Source of the DNA: Verrucomicrobiota bacterium
GTDB taxonomy: Bacteria; Verrucomicrobiota; Verrucomicrobiia; Opitutales; Opitutaceae
Assembly: GCA_016235555.1 (NCBI GenBank)
Contig: JACRKC010000100.1
Location: 1 to 64,000 of the forward strand
Direction of reading: 5' to 3'
DNA: 64,000 bases
Below are positions 34,662 to 42,579 of the stretch, piece by piece. Under the pieces are notes generated by a model. That model worked only from the letters and a program-made list of their open reading frames with translations, ran no database searches and had not been told where the DNA came from. The stretch's first letter is position 1, and each line of letters starts with the position of its first letter. The position numbers and the translations under genes are program-made.

Positions 34662-36029
34662 TCACAGCCCGTATTTCTCGAGGCGGCGGTAGAACGCGCT
34701 GCGGCTGAGACCAAGTTCCTCGGCGGCCTGGCGGGCGTTGCCGTCGCAGCGGGCGAGCGTCTTCTTGATGAGGAACGCCTCGACCTCCTCGATACTCATC
34801 TCTTCGAGGCGGGGGGCGGTCTGACCGGCGGCGAGACCGAGATCGGGGGCGCGGATCACTTTGCCGGGGGCCATCAACACGCCGCGTTCCACGGCGTGAT
34901 CGAGTTCGCGGACGTTGCCGGGCCACGCGTAGCCGCGCATCGCGTCGAGCGCGGATTCGTCGAACCCGGTGATCGCCTTGCGGTAGCGGGTGACGTGCTG
35001 CTTCAGGAAATGCTGCGCGAGCAGCTCGATGTCCTCGCGGCGCTCGCGGAGCGGCGGGAGGTGGAGCTGGATCGTGTTGAGGCGGAAGAGCAGATCCTGG
35101 CGGAATTTCCCGGCGGCGACCTCGGCGGGGAGGTCGGCGTTGGTGGCGGAGACGAGGCGGACGTTGGCGCGATAGGTGCGCGAGGAGCCGACGCGCTCGA
35201 ACTCGCCGGTCTCGATCGTGCGGAGGATTTTCGCCTGCTGGGAAAGCGGGATGTTGCCGATTTCGTCGAGGAAGAGCGTGCCGCTGTCGGCGAGTTCGAA
35301 GCGGCCGGCGCGGTCCTGTTTCGCGTCGGTAAAGGCGCCGCGCACATGGCCGAAGAGCTCGCTTTCAAACACGCCCTCGGGGAGGCCGCCCATGTTGACC
35401 GAGATGAAGGGTTTGCCCGCGCGGGCGGAGACGGCGTGGAGCGCCTGGGCGACGAGGCCCTTGCCGGTGCCGTTTTCGCCGGTGAGGAGGACGTTGGCAT
35501 CGGAGGGGCCGACGCGCGCGATCACGTCGAGCACGGGGCGCATCGCGGGCGATTGCGCGATGAGGGTGGGGCCGGCTTTGCCGCCGGGGCGGAGCAGCTG
35601 GTTTTCCTGCTCGAGGCGGCGGTAGGCGCGGACGGCGTGGCCGAGCTCGATCTGGTTTTTGACGATGGCGAGCAGGCGGGGATTGTCCCACGGCTTGGTG
35701 ACGAAATCGCGCGCGCCGCGCCGCATGGTTTCCACGGCGATATCGACACTCGCCCAGGCGGTCATGACGACCACGGGCAGGGTGGCGTCGATGGTCTGGA
35801 GTTTTTGCAGGAGATCGAGGCCTTCCTGGCCGCTGGTGGTGTCCCGGGTGTAGTTGAGATCCATCAGCACGAGTGCGAAGTCGCGGGCCTCGACCGCTTT
35901 CACGACCGCCGCGGGTGACTTGACCGTTTCGAGCGCATAGCCCTCGGCTTTGAGAAGAAGTCGCAGGGCTTCCAGCACATCAGGCTGATCGTCGGCGATG
36001 AGAATACGGCGGGGCGTCGCGTCAGACAT
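34662..36029 (-). CDS. NtrC-family sigma-54-dependent response regulator
   Basis: 455 residues. The receiver domain (RRILIADDQPDVLEALRLLL) has phospho-acceptor Asp in VLMDLNYTRDTTSG, then VVVMTAWASVDIAVETMRRG and FVTKPWDN. The AAA+ domain has Walker A GENGTGKG and Walker B TLFLDEIGN. The sigma-54 contact loop is GAFTDA, a common variant of GAFTGA. The DVLFRLN-equivalent is DLLFRLNTIQLHLPPLRERR, with the sensor WPGNVREL. The C-terminal Fis-type HTH is ARQAAEELGLSRSAFYRRLE. It activates sigma-54 promoters on phosphorylation. It lies 169 bp upstream of the kinase gene. A sigma-54 promoter-like site stands upstream of the small gene preceding it (36372-36386), so autoregulation is plausible. Confidence 0.93.
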   Translation of the reverse strand: MSDATPRRILIADDQPDVLEALRLLLKAEGYALETVKSPAAVVKAVEARDFALVLMDLNYTRDTTSGQEGLDLLQKLQTIDATLPVVVMTAWASVDIAVETMRRGARDFVTKPWDNPRLLAIVKNQIELGHAVRAYRRLEQENQLLRPGGKAGPTLIAQSPAMRPVLDVIARVGPSDANVLLTGENGTGKGLVAQALHAVSARAGKPFISVNMGGLPEGVFESELFGHVRGAFTDAKQDRAGRFELADSGTLFLDEIGNIPLSQQAKILRTIETGEFERVGSSRTYRANVRLVSATNADLPAEVAAGKFRQDLLFRLNTIQLHLPPLRERREDIELLAQHFLKQHVTRYRKAITGFDESALDAMRGYAWPGNVRELDHAVERGVLMAPGKVIRAPDLGLAAGQTAPRLEEMSIEEVEAFLIKKTLARCDGNARQAAEELGLSRSAFYRRLEKYGL

Positions 36030-36071
36030 GATCTCAATGACGGGCGGGGGGTTGGTGCTGTCAAGGGGGGC

Positions 36072-36341
36072 TCAGGCCGCCAGGCGAAATGATGCCGAGG
36101 TCGCGCGCAGGTGCCTGATCTCAGCGTGCGCGGTGCCGCGCGGCTGGGGGAGCCGTGGAGGACGAGGGGTGTGCGTGTAGTCGCTGACCACGGTGAGGAT
36201 CGTGAGGGCGGTGACGAAGGCGATGAACAGGAAGCTTGGGGTGGCGACTGCGGGCAGCTGCGCACCGCCCAGTTGGGCGAACAAGGAGCCGGGCACGCTG
36301 ATGGCGAGGGTGAGGGACAGGGATTTTAGGGATGATTTCAT
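36072..36341 (-). CDS. Small membrane protein preceding the NtrC-like regulator gene
   Basis: 89 residues. The N-terminus (MKSSLKSLSLTLAISVPGSL then FAQ) is a signal peptide or first membrane helix. A second hydrophobic helix (FLFIAFVTALTILTVVSDY) is followed by a basic, Pro/Arg-rich tail. No family is recognised. It starts about 30 bp downstream of a -24/-12 sigma-54 motif on the same strand and ends 43 bp before the response-regulator gene. That order (sigma-54 promoter, small membrane protein, regulator, kinase) suggests it is the target or the sensory accessory of the two-component pair. Confidence 0.6.
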   Translation of the reverse strand: MKSSLKSLSLTLAISVPGSLFAQLGGAQLPAVATPSFLFIAFVTALTILTVVSDYTHTPRPPRLPQPRGTAHAEIRHLRATSASFRLAA

Positions 36342-36371
36342 GGGTTGGTCTGTGGTTTGGCTCGTTCTTAC

Positions 36372-36386
36372 GCAGGCCGGGTGCCA
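36372..36386 (-). promoter_or_regulatory. Sigma-54 (-24/-12) promoter
   Basis: On the minus strand TGGCACCCGGCCTGC has the invariant GG and GC exactly ten bases apart: TGGCAC, five bases, then CTGC. Only the first T of the -12 TTGC is changed. The expected start is about 12 bp downstream, leaving a short leader before the gene starting at 36341. Just upstream (36395-36440) the DNA turns AT-rich, which suits bending for an upstream activator. Confidence 0.65.
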
Positions 36387-36427
36387 AGCCGTCGTATTGT
36401 TTTTAAGATATTTGTAATAAGCATATT

Positions 36428-36787
36428 ATGAATATTGGATGGGTGCGCCATCGTCTTGTCGTGTGCTTGAAGTGGGAATCGTCTGTTCCGCGATTGGGAC
36501 GACGCGGCATGTCGGTGGAGGATGGGCAACCGGGCGGGCGTCCGACGGGCACACAAAGTGGGGTGCTTGGCCGGGGGGGGCAGAAACCCGATGCGTGCAA
36601 AGGCAAAACTGCCGGAGCGGTGGCCGGCGATCAGGGTCGCGGCGGGTGTGGTAACTACGTAGTAAATGGGTGGTCGCTACGCATTTTCACGCCCTCGGTT
36701 AATCCTTCGCAGCAGTCGGCCTTTTGCTTTGAGTTCATAACCCCGCCAAGGAGCGCCGAGGTGAAAAGCCCCAAAAAAAGAATCGAG
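36428..36787 (+). other. Long leader of the pilin operon, possible RNA regulator
   Basis: 360 bp lie before the first pilin start without a credible gene; an in-frame extension exists but lacks coding character. The segment holds several G-rich hairpins and the stretch GTGCAAAGGCAAAACTGCCG (around 36595), faintly like the start of a class I cyclic-di-GMP (GEMM) riboswitch, which often precedes pilin genes. The diagnostic ACGCAAAG word is missing, so I do not call a riboswitch. A perfect palindrome ACTACGTAGT lies near 36655. Confidence 0.35.
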
Positions 36788-37294
36788 ATGTTTGGTTCGT
36801 CGAAGAGACGACAGCTTGCCGCGTTCACCATCGTCGAGGTGATGATGGCGGCGGTGGTCATGCTGGCGGCGATCGTAGGCATGATGCAGGTGATCGTCTC
36901 GGGATCGGAGATGTTGGACGTCTCGCGAAAACAAACGATCGCGACGCAGATCATTCACAGCGAAATCGACCGGGTGCGCCTGAACAATTGGTCGCAGCTT
37001 TCCAACGGCACGACGACGATCACGCTGGCCGACGCGACGACACCGAACAGCACCACCGCGCGCTACACGCTCGCGGCCTATCCCGAGCTGTGGACCGTTC
37101 TCACCAAATCGAGGTTCACCTGCACGCGAGTGATTTCCGATGTGCGCACCGACTTGAAGAAAATCGTGTTCACGGTCACCTGGCTCGGAAACACGAACCG
37201 GGTGGTCGGATCGACGAACAGCCGCCAGTATACCCGCACGGGATCGACCTACTTCGGCAAGAACGGACTCTATGTCACCTATCAGCGATCTTAG
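36788..37294 (+). CDS. Type IV minor pilin, PilV-like
   Basis: 168 residues; the ATG at 36788 gives the short basic leader and class III signal typical of prepilins (SSKRRQLAAFTIVEVMMAAV). The mature part begins FTIVE with the conserved Glu5 and a hydrophobic helix (VMMAAVVMLAAIVGMMQVIV). The residue before the cleavage site is Ala instead of the usual Gly. The rest is a small globular domain with two Cys-poor beta segments (TTITLADATTPNSTTARYTL, FTVTWLGNTNRVVGS). The stop overlaps the next gene by 23 bp. As first gene of the cluster with PilW- and PilX-like genes behind it, it is likely PilV, a priming-complex minor pilin in the inner membrane and pilus tip. Confidence 0.8.
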   Translation: MFGSSKRRQLAAFTIVEVMMAAVVMLAAIVGMMQVIVSGSEMLDVSRKQTIATQIIHSEIDRVRLNNWSQLSNGTTTITLADATTPNSTTARYTLAAYPELWTVLTKSRFTCTRVISDVRTDLKKIVFTVTWLGNTNRVVGSTNSRQYTRTGSTYFGKNGLYVTYQRS

Positions 37295-38030
37295 GGTGGC
37301 GTCGGCCCGCGGCTTCACGCTCGTGGAACTGATGGTCGCCCTGAGTCTGGGGGCCATCGTCATTGCAGGGATTTTCGCGGCCTACCTCTTTCTCGGGCGC
37401 AACCTGACCCGCATGGTCAATATTCAGCAGCAGGAAGTGAAGAGCCGTCGGGCGCTCAAGATGTTTACCCAGGATCTCAGTTCCGCGATTCAGCTGACGA
37501 CCTCGACGGACAGCCAGATCGTGGTCACCACCCCGGTGGGGGTGACCCTGACGGGTGCCGCCACCACCTCGGGCAATACCACCGTCACCTGTTCCAGCAC
37601 GTCGGCGCTCACCACCGGAGCGTCGATCTCAGGCAGCGGCATCCCGAGCGGGGTCACCGTCAGTTCCATCACCAACGGCACCACCTTCGTGATCAGCAGC
37701 AACGCCACCGCCACGGCGTCCGGGCTGGTCCTGAGTGCGATCGTCACGACCTCCGTCACCTACATCTACACCGCCGGAGGTGACGGTTCCGGCACTTTGA
37801 CGCGGACCGATTCCGCCGGCACGACCACCCTGCTGACCAACCTCTCCGCCTTCGATTTCAGCTACTACAACGAATCCGGCACGGCGGTCTCCTCGAGCCC
37901 CCAGAGCGTAAAATCGGTCGAGTTCACGTTTACCTCCGCCGTCGGCACGAGCAGCGTCGGCACGCGGGCCAGCTACACGACGGTGTCCCCCCGGGTGGTC
38001 CTGCGCAACAAACCCGCCTTGGCCAACTGA
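37272..38030 (+). CDS. Type IV minor pilin, PilW-like
   Basis: 252 residues, overlapping the preceding pilin gene by 23 bp (translational coupling). The leader SPISDLRVASARG is cut after Gly, followed by FTLVELMVALSLGAIVIAGI, the textbook N-methylated Phe, Glu5 and helix. Coiled residues (NIQQQEVKSRRALKMFTQDL) follow, then a long Ser/Thr/Gly-rich beta region (ATTSGNTTVTCSSTSALTTG) that looks expanded compared with usual PilW proteins, and a final strand region (VEFTFTSAVGTS). It should be assembled with the PilV- and PilX-like partners by the pilus machine. The expanded low-complexity part may act in adhesion (inference). Confidence 0.78.
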   Translation: MSPISDLRVASARGFTLVELMVALSLGAIVIAGIFAAYLFLGRNLTRMVNIQQQEVKSRRALKMFTQDLSSAIQLTTSTDSQIVVTTPVGVTLTGAATTSGNTTVTCSSTSALTTGASISGSGIPSGVTVSSITNGTTFVISSNATATASGLVLSAIVTTSVTYIYTAGGDGSGTLTRTDSAGTTTLLTNLSAFDFSYYNESGTAVSSSPQSVKSVEFTFTSAVGTSSVGTRASYTTVSPRVVLRNKPALAN

Positions 38031-38140
38031 CGCGCGTGCGGTCGCTACGTAGCGCGGAAGTGAGTGTTTCTTCGTCAAACCGGACCTTGTTCAAACAAAC
38101 AATCTGCTAAATATTACTATTAGTGAAGGTTTCCCCCTCC

Positions 38141-39442
38141 ATGCCGAAGCCACTGACCAGCGAGCGCGGTGCCGCGCTCCTGGCGGCATTGTGCTTTGCG
38201 GCGGTGCTCGCGATCGCGCTGGGGAGCTACATCACGCTGTGCCACCGGTCGCTCGAAATGAGCACGCGCAACATGAGCAGCACGCACAGCGTGGAACTCG
38301 CCGAGGTCGGGATGGAGGAGGCGCTCTGGGCGCTCAACAAGAACGACTGGGATCCTTCCAGGTGGACCATTAACGGCACCACGGCGACAAGGACGCTCAG
38401 CGGCTTCGCCTACGACAACGGCGTGACAGGCTCCGTGGTGATCACGGTCACGAACTACGATGGCAGCCTGCCGACCGACCGCACGATCACTGTCACGGGC
38501 ACCACCACGACCAGCGACGGCACGACTTCCAGTCGCACGCTGACTTCGACCTCGGCGAAGACCCCGCTTTTCGTCAATGCGGTCGCCGCCACCACCGGCC
38601 GGGTTCGCTTCAGAGTGGCCGGCACCGTCGACAGCTATGATTCCTCGCGCGGTGATTACTCGTCGCAGACACCCACCTACTCGGCGGTCCTTTCCTCCGG
38701 TATGACGGGCGCCAGTTCGGCCACCGTGGTCCTCACCGACACGAACGTCAAAGGCTACACCGCCTCACTCTTCGGAATTCCGGGCTATGGCACGGGCGCG
38801 ACGCTCCGTGGCCCGAACACACCGGTCTCCACCAAGATCGACAGCGCGCGGATCAGCACCAGCGTTTACCAGCCGATTTTTGAAGAGAATGTCCCGACCG
38901 GCACGATGACGTTGCTTCCGACCGGCACCGCCACCATCGGAACACCCGGCGCGACGACACCGGAACTCTACTATGCCACCACTGTTTCGCTCTCGGGCAC
39001 GCAGATCCTGACGGTCGATGGCCCCGTAAAGCTGGTGATCTCCGGCGACCTGCTGGTGACCACGAATGCCAAAATACACGTCACCACCAACGGCTCGCTT
39101 GAGATTCACCTCGCTGGCGACATGACACTCAAGGGCAACGGCATCCAAAACGACACCAAGCTGCCCCGCAAACTCATCATTCAAGCCAGGGCGGACAACG
39201 TCTACGACTCGCTGGAGATGACCAACACCACCCCGTTTTACGGGGTGATCTACACGCCTTACAACGCCCTTACGGTCGGCAGCTCGCAGACCATTTACGG
39301 TTCGATCGTGGCAAAGTCCGTCACTTTCAATGCCTCGCCCACGATTCACTACGATGTCGATTTGCGCGACTCGGTGCGCGGGGTGTTCGATGGCATCATC
39401 ACCCCCTACGCGGTTTCCAGCTGGCGCGAAACCAGCCAGTGA
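38141..39442 (+). CDS. PilX-like minor pilin/pilus-tip protein with DUF7305-like domain
   Basis: 433 residues from the ATG at 38141, which has a GAAGG site 10 bp upstream; an upstream GTG at 38123 is less likely. The N-terminus SERGAALLAALCFAAVLAIA has the GAALL helix typical of PilX proteins, which lack the strict FTxxE. The helix is followed by SLEMSTRNMSSTHSVELAEV, characteristic of PilX (the ELAEAGMEEA-like motif). The C-terminal half contains LTVDGPVKLVISGDLLVTTN and FYGVIYTPYNALTVGSSQTI then YGSIVAKSV, a beta-helical polymer-like domain seen at the end of many PilX homologues (DUF7305-type). Third gene of the pilus operon; about 110 bp separates it from the previous gene. Confidence 0.72.
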   Translation: MPKPLTSERGAALLAALCFAAVLAIALGSYITLCHRSLEMSTRNMSSTHSVELAEVGMEEALWALNKNDWDPSRWTINGTTATRTLSGFAYDNGVTGSVVITVTNYDGSLPTDRTITVTGTTTTSDGTTSSRTLTSTSAKTPLFVNAVAATTGRVRFRVAGTVDSYDSSRGDYSSQTPTYSAVLSSGMTGASSATVVLTDTNVKGYTASLFGIPGYGTGATLRGPNTPVSTKIDSARISTSVYQPIFEENVPTGTMTLLPTGTATIGTPGATTPELYYATTVSLSGTQILTVDGPVKLVISGDLLVTTNAKIHVTTNGSLEIHLAGDMTLKGNGIQNDTKLPRKLIIQARADNVYDSLEMTNTTPFYGVIYTPYNALTVGSSQTIYGSIVAKSVTFNASPTIHYDVDLRDSVRGVFDGIITPYAVSSWRETSQ

Positions 39443-39539
39443 TACCCGTGAAGCGGTGACGGTTTGGGCGCGTCGGTGGCGCATTGACACCGCCACGGTG
39501 ATCGCTCCCTAGTCGTGGCCCGCGCCCGCCGCCGCCGTC

Positions 39540-40583
39540 ATGCTTACCCGAAACAAGCACAGCAACATCCTGTTGAACCAGACGGATCACGGGCTGCAAT
39601 TGGCGCGATTGGGCCGCCTCGATGAACGACCGCTCGTCGTCGATGAATTCGCCGAGTTCCCCGCCACGGCTGACGACGAGGCGATTGGCGGGTGGCTGGC
39701 TGAGCGGTTTTCGGATTATGGCTCCGGCTATATCGGCTGCTACTGCGGATTTCATCCCGCTGACCGGCTGCTGTTGCGCGAGAATATCAATACCAAGCGA
39801 TTTACCGAGCCCAACTACCTCACCACGCTCCTCGCCGAGACGGCCAAGCTTCCGCCGCTCAAGGACTGGCATGTCGCCGCCTTGAGTGCGGTCGACGGGG
39901 AAATCCTGAGTGCCGCGACGCCCTCGCGTTCCGGCCTGCTCTTCGGCCTGCCGCAGTCGACCGCGCGGGAATTCCAGAACCGGCTCCGTCGCCTCAAGCT
40001 CCGGCCCCGTCGCATCGAGGCGGGCACGCTGCCTTTGCTGGGCTCGCTGTCGCGCCACCTTCGCGAGACCGCGTATCCGCACGCGGTCGTCGTGGCCGAG
40101 GTCACCTACACCCAGACCCGCCTCTACTTCCTGGCCAAGGATGGCGTGCACACCCCGCCCGCGCTGCCGCATGGTCTGCTGTCGATCGAAGAGACCACGA
40201 TGAAGGAGCTGGGTGCGCCTGACATCGCCGGTGCACGGCAGCAGCTGGAGAGTCCCACCGACGAGTTGCGCGGCCACGCCCGCCGGCTCGTGCGCAGCAT
40301 TACCCGGCACCTCAAGCCGGCCATCGACTATTTTGAGATGCAGACGGGCCAGCCGATCGGAGCGTTTTTCTGCGGCCACCTGCCGACCCGGATGGCCTGG
40401 CTGGAAGAGTCGCTCTGCACCGCCGTCGATCTGGAATTTCTCGCCCCGCCGATCGCGAACTGGCTCGCCTCCGCCGGTCTCGCGCTGGTGCCCGACGCCG
40501 CCCCGCCGGGCCGGAGCTGGTTCCAACCGCTCAGCCTCGTGGCGCAGATCGCGCCCCTTGCCGCCAATGAGTCGCGAACGTGA
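39540..40583 (+). CDS. pilM: PilM-like cytoplasmic pilus assembly protein (actin-like fold)
   Basis: 347 residues, no signal peptide or membrane helix. Position and length fit PilM, the cytoplasmic member of the PilMNOP alignment complex, but the primary sequence is divergent: GLQLARLGRLDERPLVVDEF, DDEAIGGWLAERFSDYGSGY, EFQNRLRRLKLRPRRIEAGT, HAVVVAEVTYTQTRLYFLAK, RRLVRSITRHLKPAIDYFEM, IGAFFCGHLPTRMAWLEESL. The last two correspond to the PilM regions around LxxEIxRSLxYYxx and IxLxGGGAxLxGL, weakly. The assignment rests on the gene order M-N-O-P and on this pattern. It overlaps the next gene by 17 bp. Confidence 0.65.
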   Translation: MLTRNKHSNILLNQTDHGLQLARLGRLDERPLVVDEFAEFPATADDEAIGGWLAERFSDYGSGYIGCYCGFHPADRLLLRENINTKRFTEPNYLTTLLAETAKLPPLKDWHVAALSAVDGEILSAATPSRSGLLFGLPQSTAREFQNRLRRLKLRPRRIEAGTLPLLGSLSRHLRETAYPHAVVVAEVTYTQTRLYFLAKDGVHTPPALPHGLLSIEETTMKELGAPDIAGARQQLESPTDELRGHARRLVRSITRHLKPAIDYFEMQTGQPIGAFFCGHLPTRMAWLEESLCTAVDLEFLAPPIANWLASAGLALVPDAAPPGRSWFQPLSLVAQIAPLAANESRT

Positions 40584-41163
40584 TCCCCTGACGCCGCATC
40601 CGCATTGGCGGGTGGACCTCCGCCTGGTCGCGGAGCTGCCCGAGGACAATCTCGTCGGCACGCGCTTTCTTGTCCACGTGGGCTTTAGCGTGCTGGCGCT
40701 GGCCGCGCTGATCTTCGCGGGCTGGCTCGGTTACAAGGACTACAAGATCCGGCACGAGATTTCCGACTGGGAAAAACGCATCCGCGACAGCGCGGCCGAG
40801 GTGCGGGAAATCCAGAACATGCAGCGAAAGTATGCCATGGAAGCCGCCAAGATCGACCAGGCGTGGGGCCTGATCCGGCCGCAGCTGCGCGTTTCGGAGT
40901 TCCTGGCGGATCTCGGCCGCACCCGACCCGAGTCGCTCGTGATCGACATCGTCGAGTGGAACGAGGCCGGGGTCGCCGTGCGCTGCAACATCCGCGAGTC
41001 CTCGGAAGCCGCCACCCGCATCCTCGGCAACTACGTGCGGCTGCTCAACCGCGACGAGAAGATCGGCCGCCTCTTCAACGTCGTTTCCACGGATCTCGCC
41101 CGTGGGTCCAACGACGGGGTCTTCAAGTGCGAGATCACCTTCCGCGTGCGCGCCTCCAAGTAG
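40567..41163 (+). CDS. pilN: PilN-like inner-membrane pilus assembly protein
   Basis: 198 residues; start ATG at 40567. One membrane helix near the N-terminus (FLVHVGFSVLALAALIFAGW) is followed by a coiled coil (YKIRHEISDWEKRIRDSAAE) and a periplasmic ferredoxin-like domain (LRVSEFLADLGRTRPESLVI, VAVRCNIRESSEAATRILGN). This is the PilN layout: short cytoplasmic tail that would bind PilM, helix, coil, periplasmic domain pairing with PilO. It overlaps the upstream PilM-like gene by 17 bp and the downstream gene starts at its stop codon, giving a compact operon. Confidence 0.68.
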   Translation: MSRERDPLTPHPHWRVDLRLVAELPEDNLVGTRFLVHVGFSVLALAALIFAGWLGYKDYKIRHEISDWEKRIRDSAAEVREIQNMQRKYAMEAAKIDQAWGLIRPQLRVSEFLADLGRTRPESLVIDIVEWNEAGVAVRCNIRESSEAATRILGNYVRLLNRDEKIGRLFNVVSTDLARGSNDGVFKCEITFRVRASK

Positions 41164-41771
41164 TGAACCCGCAACTTGCCGAGTTTGTCGCCCTCATGCG
41201 CCGCTACCCGTGGTGCGTCATGTGCATCGTGGTCACGCTCGTCTGTGGCGGAGCGGCGGTTTACGTGCACTACTTCGACCTGGCGGCCCTGGCCGAGCCC
41301 TATGCGCAGCGGGACAAGGAATACAAGGAGATGCTCGACCTCACCAAGGGCGGCCTCACGCAGCGCCAGGAACTCGAGCACGTCACCCAGGTCACGCAGC
41401 GCATCGAGGACAACCTCCTGATCGGCGACGACCTCGCGGGCAACAACTGGTATTTCTACAAGTTCGAGGAGCAGACCAGGGCCCATCTGGGCGAACTGCA
41501 TCAGCTCAACTCCCCGGCGACCGACAACAGCCCGATGTTCCGCCGCGTGCCCTACAGCCTGCGGGTGCTCGGCACCTTCGAGCAAGTGGCCGCGTTCATC
41601 CAGGCGCTCGAACGCGGACCGCGCCTCATGCGGGTCACGACGTTTTCGATGAGCCGCTCCGCGGCGGGCAGCAAGGAGGGGGGACGCGGCGTGGTCACGG
41701 AGACCGTGGTGGATCCGGGCGTCAGCAACGTTGTAGCCGATCTCAACATCGAGCTGCTCGGCAAAAAATGA
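41163..41771 (+). CDS. pilO: PilO-like inner-membrane pilus assembly protein
   Basis: 202 residues from a GTG that overlaps the previous stop (TAGTG). A single membrane helix (CVMCIVVTLVCGGAAVYVHY) is followed by a coiled coil (AEPYAQRDKEYKEMLDLTKG then GLTQRQELEHV) and a periplasmic domain (YSLRVLGTFEQVAAFIQALE then RGPRLMRVTTFSM) that has the PilO signature. The tail (VSNVVADLNIELLG) completes the ferredoxin-like fold. It should dimerise with PilN across the periplasm. The four-gene order and the overlapping starts make the identification more secure than sequence alone. Confidence 0.7.
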   Translation: MNPQLAEFVALMRRYPWCVMCIVVTLVCGGAAVYVHYFDLAALAEPYAQRDKEYKEMLDLTKGGLTQRQELEHVTQVTQRIEDNLLIGDDLAGNNWYFYKFEEQTRAHLGELHQLNSPATDNSPMFRRVPYSLRVLGTFEQVAAFIQALERGPRLMRVTTFSMSRSAAGSKEGGRGVVTETVVDPGVSNVVADLNIELLGKK

Positions 41772-42499
41772 AGGCCTGCCTCCCTCCCCTCATCCTCCGG
41801 GTTGCCGCCATCCTCGCCGCCGTGCTGGCTCCGCTGCCTGCCGCCGATCGTGCGCCCGGGCCCGCACCGGCCGCTGCCGCCGAATCAGCCCCCGTGGTCG
41901 CCCCGGTGGCTAGCCAGAAGGCCCCGCCGGCTGCGGTGAAGGCGAATCCCACGAGCCTGCCGCCGGCCGCGGAAAAGGCCGACGAAAAGAAAAAGTCCGG
42001 CACGAAGATGGAGGCGGAAGCCGCGGCGAAACCGCCGCCTGCGTTGCCGCTGTCGCCGCGCTTCCTGGTGGTGCGCGAACGCATCAACCTGCTTTACGGC
42101 AACCGCGACGCGCCGCCTCCGCCGATCGACGCGCGCCACAATCCCTTCCGGTCGCAACCCATCGCCGTGGCACCCACCCCGGCGCCAGGGTCCGGCGGTG
42201 CGCCGGTGGCGCCCGGCGCGCCGGCCGCCCCACCGGGCACGCCGCCCACCGAACCCGCGCCCCCGCCGGTCAATCCCGGCATCGCGCTCGTCAAGCAGGC
42301 GGCCGCGTTGCTCAGAGTCACCGGATTCGTCGAACGCGACGGTCGCACGCTGCTCAACATCAACCAGGCGCTCTACCGTGAAGGCGAGACGGTCAAGGTC
42401 GCCGTCAAGGGGCAGACCGTGCTGCTGCGCATCAAGAAGCTCTCGCGCACCAGCCTGACGGTCACCCTCGGCGAAGCGGAGCACACGATCAATTTTTGA
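41768..42499 (+). CDS. pilP: PilP-like periplasmic pilus protein
   Basis: 243 residues with an ATGA overlap to PilO. A signal peptide (LILRVAAILAAVLAPLPAA) is not followed by a lipobox Cys, unlike most PilP lipoproteins. A long Pro/Ala linker (about 30-150) leads to a small beta domain of about 65 residues (LLRVTGFVERDGRTLLNINQ then ALYREGETVKVAVKGQTVLLRI), which is the PilP/GspC homology-region fold that touches the secretin. The expected next gene, the secretin PilQ, is missing; a secreted esterase gene follows instead. Confidence 0.65.
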   Translation: MKACLPPLILRVAAILAAVLAPLPAADRAPGPAPAAAAESAPVVAPVASQKAPPAAVKANPTSLPPAAEKADEKKKSGTKMEAEAAAKPPPALPLSPRFLVVRERINLLYGNRDAPPPPIDARHNPFRSQPIAVAPTPAPGSGGAPVAPGAPAAPPGTPPTEPAPPPVNPGIALVKQAAALLRVTGFVERDGRTLLNINQALYREGETVKVAVKGQTVLLRIKKLSRTSLTVTLGEAEHTINF

Positions 42500-42579
42500 T
42501 CGCGGCGCGCTGGATTGTTACGATTTCGGCTTCGCGCTCCGGCGGCGCAGCGGTGAATTGATCGGTCGGTGGCCCCGTC

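Noticed and set aside
36595-36665. Class I cyclic-di-GMP riboswitch before the pilin operon
   Set aside because: Only GGCAAAAC resembles the motif; the ACGCAAAG word and the tetraloop-receptor part are not recognisable, so it is kept as a finding to test rather than a feature call.
36428-36787. In-frame extension of the first pilin as a 288-residue protein
   Set aside because: The extra 120 residues have no prepilin leader and look non-coding; the prepilin leader requires the start at 36788.
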